From Phoebastria nigripes (Eukaryota > Chordata > Aves > Procellariiformes > Diomedeidae), in the NCBI GenBank assembly GCA_035582835.1, contig JAYKAV010002442.1:3359728-3423727 (forward strand): a stretch of DNA of 64,000 nucleotides. Direction: 5' to 3'. The stretch's first letter is position 1. Every line of letters begins with the position of its first letter. Below, piece by piece: positions 1 to 14,500 of the stretch. The translations under genes were made by a program, and so were the position numbers. The notes below the pieces were generated by a model. That model saw only the letters and a list, made by a program, of their open reading frames with translations. It was not told the origin of the DNA and made no database searches.

Positions 1-1425
1 ATCCCTAGACAGCTATGTCAANAAAATGTCCAACTTCTCAGTTACAAAGGGGGTTCATGCCATGGCACCAGAAGATCATGTCATAGCAGGCATCACCTCC
101 ATCTTTAAGAAAGGTCCAAGTAACCGNAGAACAGTGTCATTACAGTGAAAAAAGCAGATTTAAACATAAAAGTAGGATTACAGTGCACAGAATTCCAAGA
201 AAGAGACAGAATATTGCAATTTATCTGAATTTGTCAAATCCTTCAGCCCAAAACTCCCTCAACAAGAGGTTAAGAAAACCAAATCAGCAGCTTCCTAAGC
301 CATAAACTGAATTCATCCATCAGAAACCAATGAGGCCATCCAACACAAAATAAGTAACAGACAATCAGCATACCCAAAATTCAGCACTGGGGACCAGCCC
401 AAGCATCTGGTGGCATTAAAAGCCCAGAGCTGTGGTTGTAGAGGAACCAGAGGAACAGCTGTGGCTGGGACCACAGAGCCCACACCAGGTATGTGAGCAG
501 CGTAAGGGCAGGTGACATCTCTTGTTGACAGAGGACCAAAGTCCTCTGGCCAAGGCAGTAACTGATTCACACACACAGAGGTTGCTGGGCACTACTTGTA
601 TTGCAGCTGCTTGGAGAGAAGATGGAGGAGGCCTCAGCATCATCACCCAAAGCACTGCAGAGGTCCCCAGAACGGCACGCAGCAGATGCACAGCGCTGGG
701 CTCTGCAAGCTGCTGGCTGGGAGATGCTGTGGTGGGATCAGCTCCAGCAGGGCTCAACCGGTGCTTGGGGAAGCCTCAGCTTTAGGTAGGACTGGGACAT
801 CCCTCATCCCAGCTCCATGGGGGACAGGGAGGAGTAGACCAGGGCATCAGGCCAACAAGTGACTGCAGAGCTCCCAGCCATGGTGAGACTGAAAAGAGCA
901 GGGACTCAGGAATGAGCAATACTGGGATGAGAGGTAGGGAGCTCAGAGCGGTTCTGCTGTCTCCATTGCAACAAAAGCCAATGAAAACAACAGCCCTGAA
1001 TTCATACCAAAGCACAATGAGTTTTGAACAATAGACAGATCTTCTCTTTTGTTTTTTAGATTCAATATGCAATTAACCTGCGGGACTCATCACCACACAG
1101 CTAATTGAGAGCAAGGACTCAAGGGAGCTGCAAACAAAACAACGGTGACATGTGCAGTGACGAGCAGCCATGCTGGCTGAGGGGTGGGGAAAAAACATCC
1201 CGCAGGGTGGTCTTCCCCAGTGGCTGCAAAGGCACCCTGGCAAGTACTTGGGCAGGATCACTGAATATCCACGTGTCAAAAAAAAAAAAGCAACATCAGA
1301 AAAAAAGTACCTAAAATTGCCCTCATGGAGCAATCTGGTTCCTGCTCCAGCAGCCTTCTGCTCACTTATGGCTGGGGAGCACAGAGGGAGGGAGGAAAAT
1401 TGCTAAATGCAGCCTTTTCTTCACA

Positions 1426-1451
1426 GGGCTGGGATAAGGGGGGTGGGGGGG
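1426..1451 (+). other. Putative G-quadruplex motif
   Basis: Runs of three or more G separated by loops of one to four bases (GGG-CT-GGG-ATAA-GGGGGG-T-GGGGGGG) meet the usual intramolecular G-quadruplex pattern. It lies in intergenic sequence with no gene nearby, and no function can be assigned. Confidence 0.5.
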
Positions 1452-3908
1452 TTACTTTTCCTGGCTAAAACCTACTGCTGCTGGCTTACGTACCCAGCCG
1501 TACAGCACCGCGCTGGCCATCTCGGAGGACAAATAACAGGAGCTTGAGAGCAGGGAGATGTATTGCACAGGTCCCCTTCCCTCAGACCCACATTTGGGAG
1601 TCGGTGGATCTGCTCAGCCAGCCTTTATTTGCAGGGGGATCCATCAGGCAAACCCCAAACCTGCCACCGCTCAGCATTCCTGAGGAGCTCCACGAGCAGC
1701 CTGTCCCAGCTCAGACCCCAAGCACTGCCAGGGATGAGGAAGGCAGACCTTCCCAGATATTTTTGGAGGGAGTCCCCGAGTTTGCCATGCAAGGCAGCAT
1801 GCACCATCATCCCCAGCAGACAGGAAAAATGACTGCTCAAACTCACTGCAACTGCTGCCAGCGAGGAGAAATGCTCAGGAGAAAAAACAGCCCTATGGCT
1901 GCAAACAAGCCAAGGGAAGGATCTGGCTCTTCCACAGCCTGGCACTGAGATAGGGCACATCATGGGGATAGGCTAGTGACCCACCGCCTCCCAGAGCCCA
2001 TCTCTCTCTGCATCCCATCCTCCATGCTTCAGAAAGGCATAAACCTCCTCTGATATGCCTAATCACATCCTAATGTCATCACCAGAAGCCTTTAACCTTC
2101 ATCTAGCTAATGAAAACAATGAGTTGCTTCTTACTTCTTGCAGAATCAGCAAGATAGTCCCCAGCCTCCTCAGCCTGATGCCATCGCCCCGATGTCCCCC
2201 AGCTCTCGGAGCACGCAAACATTGTGGCAGAGCACAAAGACAAGCTCCTGTCAAGCCCAAAAATCAATGCTAGCAGTGTGGGTAGAAAGCAGGAGGCCCT
2301 ACATCCTCAGACCTAGAAGGGCAGCTGGGCTGTGCAGACCAAATCTATGCCATCACCCCACCTCCTGCCACAGCCAGCATGCTTAGAGAAGTGGATGAGA
2401 ACAGGGTAAGCATGCAGTGATGCTTCCCCAAAATGCTCTCCCAGGTTCAGCAGGGGGTCATTTTTATTTAATAGCCCTCCATGGTCTTTCCTTTCCAGAC
2501 TTTTTCACCATACCTTGAGCTCAGATNTTTTTTTTTTTTAAGCATCCACAGCACCCCGCAGCAACGAGTCCCCTTGCTTACCACCACTCCACACAGCTTG
2601 GGTATCTGGACCCTGCTGCTTCCAGCCAAAGTCCCGTAGATCTCACATCAGAGTCCAAAACCAAGTAATTCCCACACACCCTCTCTGGGTCACTAGTGAT
2701 TTTACAGCAAAGCAGCCTCAGTCACCCCCCAGACCTCCTCTTCCCCCACCCCAGAAAGCACCCAGCAGGTAAGATGATGACAGCAGGAATCTCCAGTAGC
2801 ATGGCCCAGGGGGGAGAGGAGCTGGCCAGGAGACCTGCCCATAGCCTTCTCCACCTGCCAGNTATGTAAGATGGGGCACAGAGCACTCCTGATCCCCCTC
2901 CAAGAGGAAAATTAAGCTCAGCAGCTCTTTCCAGACAGCACAGCAGCTAATGATGCTAACGATCATCTCCCAGGTGTCTTGGTGGCCCCAGGTACCTGAC
3001 CNAGACACCATAGGCTGTTCCTCAAGACACCGAGTCCCTGAAAGCAGAGAGCTCCCCGGGGAGCTGCAGAGCAGGACAAGAGCAGCGAGGAGCCAGGAGC
3101 GACAGTGGCTGGAAGAGGCTGTTTTACAGCTCGAGCAAGACGACAAAATCATTAATTTCAATCAACTCATTCTACGCCCATGAGGTTTTTATTTTATTAC
3201 TTTGGAGACGGCAGAGGGTAATTTATCAATCAAAGGAGGAGATGTTGCTGAACAATTAAAATGAATACTGTGTCTGGGCGCTCACAGAAGGACAGCTGGC
3301 AAGGGGTGGGAGGGTGCCAGGGTCCAGCGGGGGAGAGGAGCGGGGAGACCCTGGGGCAGCCAGGCTCCTGGGTTGCAAAGAGACAGGTCTGAGAGCACAG
3401 TGCCAAGAGATGGCTTTGGGTACATTTATAGCAGGCAAGAAGCCAGGTAGCTGCTGCTGGTGGGACATCCCGTATGGCCACGGGCAGGAGAGCCGTGCAA
3501 GGGTGAGCAGGCACAGCAGGAGCAGAGGGGGACATCATGGGGCATGAGCATTCAGCCACAGGGTCCTCCTGACCTAGAGCCTTCACGGAGCAAGGACAGC
3601 ACCTTGCACTGCTCCACCCCAAGTGCCTGGCTGCAAACCACTTTTACTTTTAAAAAAAAAAAAAAAGGTGAGGAGAAGATGCCAAACAGATAGCAAACCC
3701 ATGCTCCAGTGCTGGCAGAGCAGAGCCTGCCTGGGAGCTAACGGAGCAGCGTGCCTCTCCTCTAACCCGGTCCTCCCCAGAGCTCAGCCTCCAGGCCAGC
3801 AGAAAGGGCCAACGACACTGCCAAGGGTGGAGACACCCACCCAACGGCACTGAGACCTGACAACTCACTGCATAAATCCTACACAGTGCAACTCCACCAT
3901 GAGGACCG

Positions 3909-3927
3909 CCCACCCACCCCCACCCCC
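3909..3927 (-). other. C-run tract (G-quadruplex pattern on minus strand)
   Basis: Four C runs of three to five bases are separated by single A bases on the plus strand, which gives a minus-strand G4 pattern with one-base loops. It is intergenic and stands alone. Confidence 0.45.
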
Positions 3928-6900
3928 TAAGGGGAAAGGGTCCCCCAGACACCCCCTCGCCCCAGATCCCCCCCACTGCACGGCTAGGAGCTNCTCAGAG
4001 GTGGGGTTTGGGCCAGGCAACAGGAGGTGAAGTTGAGCAGAGGTCAAGGACTCCATCACCCCGAGGGACCATGTGTGTGACAAGGCTCAGCACTGCAAGG
4101 AAAGCCTCGAGGAAATGTTGAGTTCAGCTGTTGTGAGATAATTAGGAGGCAAAAAAAGCCTGTGCAATGGACCAAAAACCCTTTACAAGGGACTGGGGCC
4201 AGGAAGCATCCCTGGGCCACTGCCAGCGCTGCCTGCCCAGGGATGCCCAGCTCTCCAGCCGCCTCCGGAGCGGCTCGCTGTGGGCAGGAGCCCCATCTGC
4301 CGGCTTGGCCACGGAGGAAGCACATCCCAGCTCCACAGGGTGAGGGGACATAGCCAAGCACATGGCACCCAGGGGCCAGCGCTGCTGCAGAAAAGCCTGG
4401 CTCTGAGCAAAAGCGCCTGCGGTGGGAACAGGGGATGCTCCAGAGNAGACGAGCCCACGGACAGCCCTGCTCCCACTCCACAACCCACCAGAAACCAGCC
4501 TCACCAGGCCACCAAAAGTCTTACCCAACGACCCACCTGCAAAAATCACCTGCTCTCCATCACTGTGGCAGCAAGAGTGTGGATTGCTTTGCTCCTCCAA
4601 ACACACCCAATCTTCACCCAGATGCACTAGTGGTATTTTACCCTTCACCCCCAACGGGGTGTAAGTCAGCCCCCAGAGCCACCCGCAGAGACCAAGGAAC
4701 AAGCCCCTGCTGACACCCTGCTCAAGGCCATAGCATGCAAAGCACCAGCAGAGAAGGTGGGCTGGAGAACCCAAAAAGCTGATGTCAGTTGAGCAGAAAC
4801 ACTAAATATTTACACAGCCTGCCATCAGCCCCCAGGCGAGGAGGTGGCAACTGTACAATTTAAATGCAACCNGCATAACAATTTTTGTGTAACTAGAAGT
4901 GCAAGAAAATTGCTTAAACATACCCAACATAGGGAATTAAACTCAGTCAGGACAAAGGGAATCAAGCACTTGGGCAGTGCAAAGAAAATGCCCAGCTCCT
5001 GGGGATTCAATGGGTTTTAGTAGTCATGAGGTATCGGTGCCCGCAAAGCACAAGGGCACCCCTCGCCTGGCACCATAACACAGCCAGGATTGGGGTGGAA
5101 GGGCACCCAGCTGCTGCCAGCAGCACCAAAGGGGTTCCCAGGTGGAAAATAGCCCCTTCATGGGGGGGGCCGCAGGAGAGCAAGGGGGAGGCATTTGATG
5201 GCAGCAGGATGCAATTACTTGGACTGGAATTAAACCAGGACTTAGGGGCTCACAAAGGAGCGATACGTGCAAGGTGACCATTAAGTGGTGCCTCCAAGTA
5301 AAACNCAAAGAATCCCTTAGAGCTACTTGTTTGTTGTTCCAGGCACTTAAATNCTATATATAGTCAGGCAAAGGACACTGCTCTGCAATCAGTGCCACAT
5401 GCTACAGCAGTTACAGGACCACAGCTCCAGCAGCACAGCACACAGGAAAGACCCCCAGGGCTCAGCACAGAACCCACCAGCCCCATACCCTATACTTTGC
5501 AGGATCAAATCTTACCTGAACTCCTTGTCCTCAGCTGTAAGCAGGACAGTAGATGCTGTTTCAGTCTGACCACGCTCCCTGCCTTCAAGCACCAGGCTGC
5601 AGGCAGGGCCAAGGATATCCCCCAGATAAGCAGGACAGCCCAGCATCCCCCAGACAACCCAGCTAGGAACTAAGAGCCCTGGGCTGAGCTTAAATATAGC
5701 CTTTGGTATATGGTGTGGGTGAAAAGCCCAGGTGAGGCAATTCAGGACCCTGCCATCAGCTAGCCAGCTCTGCAGGTGAAGCAATGGCTCGTCTCTGCTG
5801 GATTTAAAGAGCCAAACAGGCTGTATGCATTGAGGAAGATGGTTTCCTTGCAAGCAGGTGACCCAGGCTGGGCGGAGGAGCAGAGATGCTGAGTGATGGG
5901 GCATTGCTCACACCTGGTGTGGGCAGCCCGGGGGACACACGCCACTGTTAACCGTGATGCTCCCAGGTGAACCAAGATATGCTGCAGTAAGCAAGGCTCA
6001 GGTGTCACCTTGGGATAGCGATGGCTCAGCGGCCAGGGCCAGAGGAGAGGACAGGGGCCCTGACAGGGCAGAGTAACACAAAGCCACCCACTGCTATGGC
6101 AGCTCTCTCAAGGAGCCTTACACCTCCAGAAGGAAAGTAGGTTGACACCATCCACTGTCNCTCCCAGGGAATTATCCGTGCTGAGGACATGGCAATGCAC
6201 ACGGGGTCTGGAGCAGACCCAGGCAGCACCAGCCCTGGAGCAAGCACACGCTGTCTCATCCCAGCGTCACAGATCCCAGTGACAGATGCTAGAGACTGGG
6301 GCTGTCTTGTGGTGTCCTTAAAAGCGGTGGCCCATAAGGCAAGCCAAAGTCGTAACCATTCCCATTTTTTAAGGCACACATTGAGGGACTGGGCCACNCC
6401 ACCGGGTGCCGAGCATCTCCTAACAGAGCCAGGAGAGCAGGTTCAGCAGCTCCCTGGAAAAATCCGAGACTCCCCACGGGCCACGTGTTAAATCAGCATG
6501 AAATGAAACACAGACATGCAAAGCTGACGTGCAGACGGGCACTTCAGGGGTGCGATGGCACATTCAGGTCTGTCCCACATGCTCTCAGGCTGGGGCCATG
6601 GGACAGCCCTGTTAATAACAGCCCGCCGGACCCCAGGGGATGGTGTCCCAGGGAGAGGACTGGGTTTCCCTGGGAAGAAGCAGCACATGGCAGCAGCCAG
6701 CTTTTCTCTGGCAAGCTACTGCCGACCTCCACGAGAGGGCTTTGCTGTACAAGGAAACGAAATAAGAGGAGCTCCATTTACAGCCTGCTTCCAGCTAGGT
6801 CGTGTCTTTTCCCCACATCTTCTCACCGAGGGCTTAGAAGGCAGCAGCCGGACACAAGTCACCAAGGATTACACCCAAAGCCTCTGATGATATTCGTATG

Positions 6901-9900
6901 TTAGTGACAGCATCGCCTTTTTTTTCTTCCTGAAGCCTCTCTTTCCTGGCTGATCTGCATCCCAGGGTGCTGGCTGTGGCGGGGTGGGGGCTGAGCCCAA
7001 CTTTCCCAGGGGACTCTGGCACCAAACCTGGCCCCNAAGCACGGACGTAACCTTCAGCACTAACGCACCCACTTGCAAAACGAGCTGGCCACTGTGTTTC
7101 GGGAGGCACAGGGCTGTCACCCACAATTCCTCCCACCAGAGCCGAGCGCTTTCAAGCACATCTGATGACGGATGGGGCAGTGCCCTTGTTCCCACGCGCA
7201 TGGCCCCGGAGATAAGCGCCTTTTGGGCTGCCACCGTGGGAACTCGCAGGGCAGAGGAGGAGCAGGAGAGAGGAGGATGAATCTTCTGCCCCTGGCACAA
7301 CCGAAGGAATTCACCCTGATTTCCACGCACACTCATGCTGGTCTTTAGAAGGAGACGTGAATCATGGTGTAGGTACTTGTGGGGACAAGCCGCAGGCCAC
7401 CAGGTCCAGTAAACAATAGCAGCACGTTGCACCTTGGCTGGCCAGCCCTGAGCGCGTCCCCTCTCCAGCCCTTACAGACACAAAAACCCCTTATCTGGAC
7501 AGATGCATTGATGCAGCTGGTTTTGGGTAGCACCCTCTCAACTGGAGACCTCCCAGGAGCAGGTCCCTGAACGCCAACCACCAAAGCAGTGGGGTTTGGG
7601 GTAGGGCAGCCCCTTAATCTCATGGGGTTTGAGTCCAGCAAGGGCGAAGCCTGGCCCACCCCTCGCCAGGCGATCTCCAGGCTCACTTGAGGGCCGGAGC
7701 GGCACGCCGTCTCTCAAGGTCACTTCCAGCCTCTTACACCCCTGATCTAACAAGAAGCGACGCACGGCCGGGCGGGCAGGGAGCCGCGGGGGAACGTGGC
7801 GGCTGCCTTTGCACACCGGCTGCTTTCCCCCCTCAGCTGCGCTCCGANAAGAGCGCCGGAGCGAGCCACGGCTGGGCGCACGGCTGCCCTCCCCACCTCC
7901 TCCCGGCGCTCCGGAGCTTCTCCCCACCCGGCAAGCTCTGCAGGGACAGGACACAGCCAGCTCTGCCCAGCCNTGGCACCGGGACCTCCGCAGCTCCAGA
8001 GATGGGGGGTCACACTGCCACGGGCACAAAACAGTGCTGGCTCCCAGCTCAGGTCCCCCAGGGAGTCGAGCTGCCCTGCCACCAGCCTCCAAGCCGGTGG
8101 TGGTGGCACGGGGAGGGAGGACCCAAACCGCTCCACCTCCTGACACCTCATCTCTGGCAGCGTGTGCCTGCTCTGCAGGGTGGACTGGGCTTGTATTTGC
8201 CCATCCTCAGCCAGCAGCCAACCTGGTGCCCCTCACCAATGCCATCTGGCAGAAGGGGACCACCGAGTCCCAACATGGGGCGTGGGAAAGTGCAGTGTCC
8301 CCACCCAGCAAGCGTGGCTGGAGGGTCCCAGCCACTGGGACAGCACCGGGCTCTGACGTGGCATCGCCAGCACTCCCCAAGCACCCGTCTGTGCCAGGAA
8401 AAGCCAGGAGGTGCCTTGAAAACAGTAGCAGTTTTCCTCCTTTGTTTTTGCCTGCCTTTGAAGGTGGTATTTTTCCAGCGCACATCCATCACTGGGACCG
8501 CGGGGCTTCCACCGTGAGCTGAGAGGGAAGGAGCAGGCTGTGACCGGGGGTGCGAGGCGCTGGGGTGACCTGGGACAGGATCCGACCTCGCCGCCACGGC
8601 AGGGTTGCGATCAGATCCCGGCTCCACTGCCGGCTCGGTGCTCGGCTCACCGGGTGGCACATGCCGCCTTACAGCCGCTCCCCCTTCCCCAGGAAGGGTT
8701 GTGGGGACACGAGAGGTGGCTCCTTCCTTCTGCCACTTGTCACCCTGTTTATTTTTAACAGCCCTCCCTCCTGCTCAGATATGACCCCCTGCCAAGGAAA
8801 GCATCTCCTGGTGCTCTCCCAGCGCCCATCAGCCCCGTGCCACCGCTCTGAACCCGGGGCGGCCGGTCCCTCCCCGCCTGGCCACCGACCAGGGACATCA
8901 CGTCACACTCTCCTGAGCTGAAGGCAAACGCTCGCTCCATTGCCCTTTCCAGGGAGGGAATTTCAGCAAGCCCAGCACACACGGGGCACTGCCTGAAGAG
9001 GGGGACAAGGGCGAGCGGGAGGCATGCGTGGCCCCNGCTACCTCCGCAAAAATTGGCTTTTTAGCACAAAATGCATCACTTCTCCCTGGAAAAATCTCAG
9101 CAAGGATAAGGCAGGGAGAAAATTGCCCTGGAAGGCAGCACAGCCTCACCAGCACTACCCTTTGGAGACGGAGCCGTGCTCTGAGAAAGGATGGGAGAGC
9201 GATGCCGTGAATACCCAGTGGGGCTTTTACCCAAGGCCCTCTGGCCGGTGTTTACATCCCTCTGACATTTGCTTTCCATTAATACAAAAGCCACAGGGCA
9301 GGGCCACTCGCCGCCCACAGCGATTAAGCAAGTGGCACGGGCTGTTTGCCGACGGGTGCTGTCGTCAGCCCTCGCCGAGTGCCAGAGCCGGGAAGGGGAG
9401 CATGGCCCTGCCAGCCCCACACAGGGTAAATCCCAGCTTGAAAACACCAGCAAGCATTTTGCAACTCTCCCCGGCACCGGAGAGAAGGGAAGAAAAGCCC
9501 TGGTTCCCTCCCTTGTCTGTCCTTCCGTCCCTCCTGCCTTCCCATGGGAGCCGTGCCTTCCTCCGGATGCGGCTCCTCCCAACCTCTCCGCCGTGCCAAG
9601 GGCCCACGGGGTCAAATATTCCCCCCTGGAGCAAGCTGCAAACAGGCAGCAGCCAGCTGCCCAAGCGGGCTCGGACACCCCCTGCCCGCCCTGCACCCTT
9701 GCCCTGGGGGCTGCCAATGAGCTCAGCCCTGGGTCGGGGGTGAGATTGGGGTCCAGGGGTTTGGCCCTTGCCCCATCGCCCCTTGCACGTCCCCCATCCC
9801 CGCAGGACTACGGCTGCTTGTTGATGTTGCACTCTGGCTCCTGTAAAACGCTGCCCTGGGCTGGTGCCGGGTGAAAAAACACATAAATTCCTCCCGCCTT

Positions 9901-11489
9901 GAAAAATAGCAGCCACATTGCCATGGAGACATAACACTGCGCTGCTCCCGCAGCTCCCCTCCGCCTGGCTGCACAAGGCAGGGATGCTTGGTACCCCCAG
10001 CACCGCGCCACGGGGGAAAACCTGCCTCCCACCCCGGCTCCTGGCTCAGCACTTCCATCGCCCCACGCTCCCAGCACCNCCGGCACGCCATGGGATGGAG
10101 GGAGCTGGGATGGAGGACCACGTGCGCTGGAAAAGCCCACCTGCCTGTGCTGCTCGGTGCCCGGGTTTGTAGGATTAAACCTGGGGAACTGAGTGTGAAG
10201 TGGTCCCAGGGGGTTTCAAAGCAGGCTCTGGCCCAGAGCTGCTCTCCGGGCAAAGCAGGCGCCCATGGAGCAGCGGGTGCCCAGGCCCAGGGCAGCAGGG
10301 CCACCAGGAAGGGAGCTGCACCAGAGGGTGGTAGCAGGTTTAAAGGGCAGAGCAGGAGAATTCAGCGCCCACATTTGGTGACCAGGAGCCAGCGGGGATT
10401 TCTCAGCCTCCTGCTGCCAAANCAGCTGCTTCCTTCCCCTCTTTTCTAGCGATGCTCCAACCACACTCCGGCTGGGATGGTGCGGGGGGAGCCACTGCTG
10501 CCTGGCCACCCGTGCCAGGCTGCCTGCATCCTTCTGTTTGCTCAGGGAGGGGAGCGGGGCACCATGGCATGCCAGACCCCCCAGCCCACGGGCGAGGGAA
10601 GCAGGCACCCATGGGACTCCCACAGACCAAACCTGGCGTGGTACTGGGGCTCCCACCTCTGCACCCCACTCCAGACATGCTCCCTCTTTCCTGCCCTTGC
10701 TCCCCTTTCCTGCCTTTCCCAGGCCACCCTCCAGATTTCCGAGTGAGCCGTGTCCTTCCTGCCCTTGGCGGCAGGGCTGGCGTGCCCCATCCGCCCAGCC
10801 NGCCATCTACTTCTCCATTTCCCTCCCTGTTCTCCTTTCCCCGCAGGCACCCTCCCTGCCCCGCACCTCTGGCTTCCCCTCCTGCTCCGCCTGACCCGGG
10901 GCCGCAGGGCTCTGCTGGCGGGGAGAAGCCTGGGGCTTGCCAAAGCAAACAGCGGCAGGAGGAGGAGGAGAGCGGCCGAGGCCGGAGCAGGCAAAGGGCA
11001 GAGTCCATCGGCAGACCCTGCCTTGCTGCTCCGGGGTGGGGAGGTTTCCCCTTGCTTTTTAAATGCTCCGAGTCAGCTCCATGGACCCTGGAGCTTGGCG
11101 GGCAGCGGGTGTCAGAGGCGATGCCTTGGCTGAGCAGAGCCTCGGGATGCTCAGCAGCAGGCTGGGGGGGGAGCACCCTTTGCGGCTTTCCCTTTGTGGG
11201 TCTGGGTGGGGGCTGAGCTTCATGGGGTGCTGGAGGCCAAGGGAAAGCAGATCTGGGACTCGAGTCTCCTGCAAGCAATTTATAGTGAGGTCTTTTCCTC
11301 CCACTCTGCTCTCTGCCAGGAAAAGCAGCAGGAAAATATTTCCCTGGGAATTGTTTTTGTTCCTTCCTCTGTGTCTGTACGCATGAAGCTCTCCTCCGCC
11401 TTGGACATGCCTCAACCTGTCCCGAGGCTCAGATTAATCCCCTGCACCACCGGGGACGACAGCTGAGGTCAGACGCTGTCAGCAGAGGC

Positions 11490-11511
11490 GAGGAGGAGGA
11501 GGAGGAGGAGA
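11490..11511 (+). repeat. (GGA)n microsatellite
   Basis: About seven GAG/GGA trinucleotide units without interruption, in otherwise non-repetitive intergenic sequence. Confidence 0.85.
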
Positions 11512-14500
11512 CCTTCCCCCTAGGAAACCACACATGTTCCCAACCAGAGCAGCGAGCGTGAACAACAGGCAGCCCTGCCTGCTCCTCTTGAGCAGGAGGT
11601 CACCCTGCAACGCGGCAGCACACCGGAGCATCCCGCACGGGAGGGAGAGCTCGCTGCTGGCGGTGCCAGAGCAACATGGCAGAGCCCAAAGCCTGGCTTA
11701 AGGGAAAGGCTGAGCTGAGCCGGGGTAGCTGCAGGCAGCAAATGCATCTGCAGCCAGGCAGGTCACAGCCTGGCAGTGCCTCCAGCCGCGCAGCTGCTCC
11801 ACGTGAGTGCCTGAAAATCAGCAGCACCCAGTACCTCCGCTCCTCCACCGTCCTGGGAAAGGCCTGGCTGGCTTCCCACGGCTGCAGGAAAGGGAAAAAA
11901 CCATCCCCCTCATCCTCCCTTGCCTGCACTGAAGAAGCAAGCCCTGCAGGCTGGGCTGGGCCAGAAGAGCCGGTTACGGAGCAGCTGCCTGTGGGCAGGT
12001 CTCAGCACCCCACTGCCCACCCGGCAGGGAAGCCGGGATGGAGGGAAGGTTGGGAAATGGGGATGGAGGGAGAGCTCATCCACCACAAAGCCAGTCCTTC
12101 GGTGTGCAAAGCGCTCACCACTGCCTNGGAGCGACTGGGACAAGCTCAGGGGAGCTCAGCTCTGGTAAATGATGCTCTACAGCCCCTGCCCAGGCAGTTT
12201 ACCTTCCTCTCATCCCGTTTTCCCCTCTACCTCGCGTGAGTGCTTGGGAAATACATGATAACTGACAATTTGCCTGCAGCTCCAAGCCCTTCCCTCCCCC
12301 TCTGCCCAGGCTCCATCACCAATAAATCACCCTGCTGGGAGAGAGGGCCAGAGGAAACCAGAGGCACAAAACCTCAAACAGAGCCTTTCCCCCCCCTGCT
12401 CTCCCCAGCAGCTCTGCATTTCATTACCACGGCCAGGCCAGCCCTCACCCAGCTGGGGAGAAGGAGGGGAGGGGGGGCCCTGCAGGGTTTGCATGTCGGG
12501 AGCAGAAATCACAACCAGAAGACCAGAAGAACAGAGTTGTTTATGTTTGTCACCGCGTCCTGGCACTCGCCTGGCCCTGACCCTGCCTCCGGGACCCGTG
12601 CTGGCCTTGGAATAGCTTTCCTCCGTTGGGGTCCCTCCATGCCAAGGCAGCTCTGAGCACCTTCCAGGCAGCTTCTACCCCCNCCAGCCATCCCCTCTCA
12701 GTGCCAAGCCCTCTCTCTGCCCCCCTCCAGCCTCGCAAAGGTGCTTGCACGCTCCTTGGAAGAAGCCCTGGGGTTTTCTGCAAGCCTCACCAGTGGGCTC
12801 AGCCCTGCCAGCAAGCTTCGCCGCCTTCCCTCTCCCCCTGCGCAGCTCCCCCCGGGCTGGGAGCACCCTGCCCAGGCAAACACCCGGCCTGTCCCTGCCC
12901 GGGGAGAGCGGCGAGGATGAGCCCCCGCTCCCCTGCAAGCGCTCTGCACAGCCCTCGCCTTGCCCAGCCCGCTGGGGACCGGGGGGACTCCTTCCACCCA
13001 CCCTAAATATATATTGGCAGAGCATCGCCGGCAAGCACAGTACATTGGAGACAGATGCAAGCCCCGCAGCGGCGCAAGGGCTGTGGGNGGGATCCAGACA
13101 TGCCTCTAACCAGCCTTTTGAGCCATCATTTAAGCAAGAAATACTGGGCCGCAGTAATTCTCCACCCCTCTCTCCCCACAAAAACCCTGCTCTGGGGTTT
13201 AGCCCTTGGCAAAGCCCCTCCAGGGCTGCTCCGGTGCCCCCCAGCTCCCCGCGGCTCCCCAGGCGGGGAGAGGCCCCAGCAGGCTCGCAGCCCCAGGGCG
13301 CTGGCCTGCCTCCCGCCTCCCTCCCAGCAGCTCCCCGGATTCCTGAGCGCTGACACAGGATGCTGCAGCAATGAGTGTGCAGCGCCTTCCCCCCCTTCCC
13401 CTGCCCCAGGAGAGGAGGGATGGGAGGGTAAAGCCAGGTCGCATCAGGCCAGGAGGGAGCAAAAGCATCTGGAGTGAAACCCGGAGCCTCCTGCGAGCCC
13501 CGGCCCCTCGCTGCCCATCGCCTCCCAACCCCACNGGCTTCCTCTGGCCTCTGGCTGGAGCCTGTCCTGAGCCAGACCTACGTCCATCCCTTTAAAGGCT
13601 GAGATGATTCACATCATTAACACTCCCTTATTGGCAAGAGCCGGTTTTAAACCATTCCCTCTCTCCAGAAGGTATCCCTGACGCGAGCCGCAGCTCATCC
13701 GCCCGGAGCTGCAACAGGCGATCGCTCCTTGCCGATTACAGCAGGAGAAAAGTGAAAGCCTGCTGCTCACCCTCCTCCCTGAGCATCGTCCGGGCTGCCT
13801 GGCCACCACGCTCCCGGCTCCCTCTGCCAGCATCCACCCCACCCTCCGGCTGCNCTAAGGGATTTTCCCAGCACCGCTCTTCTCCCAGGCTCTCAGGGGG
13901 ACCTAATCTGAGCTGGGAGGGGGCAGCAGCCCGGGCGAGCGCTTCCAACAGCTCGTTGCTATTATAGGAAGGTGAGGATCCTGCCATCTTGCCATTAAGT
14001 CATATCCTCCTCGACCCCGTGAGGTAGTTTCCATAAGAGTCACCCTCTCTTCCAAGCGATGGAAGTTTTTATTTTTATCTGGCTTATTTAGGCACTTCTC
14101 TCCCCTCGGCATTGGCCTGGGCAGCAGGTTTGGGTCATTGGCCTCTCCTTGAGCTCATTCCCCCTTCCTTGCTCAGCTGTCCCATCCCGTCACCCTCACG
14201 GCAATCGAAAGGCAGCACCATGAGCAGAAGGAAAAGTCCAGGGATCAAAGAAGCACGGTGGAACAGATGAATTAAGGAAAACAGACCCTGTTTAGGTAAA
14301 AGTGATTATAGGAATAAAAAAAGACACCGGGGGAGGAAAAAACCAAAACAAAGAGCAGAAAAGTTGATTCCAAAAGTAACACAGCATCGTGATTACAGTT
14401 GTTTTTTGATTTGAGACTCATTTTCTAGTGGGGGTGCGGACCCCTCTATAACAAGCCAAAGCTCACTGGCAGCTATCTTGTCTTGGTTATTCTTCCCAGC

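Noticed and set aside
7687..13353. Many overlapping 200-290-codon open frames on both strands
   Set aside because: All are Pro/Ser/Gly/Arg-rich with no conserved motif. High GC lowers stop frequency, so such frames are expected by chance.
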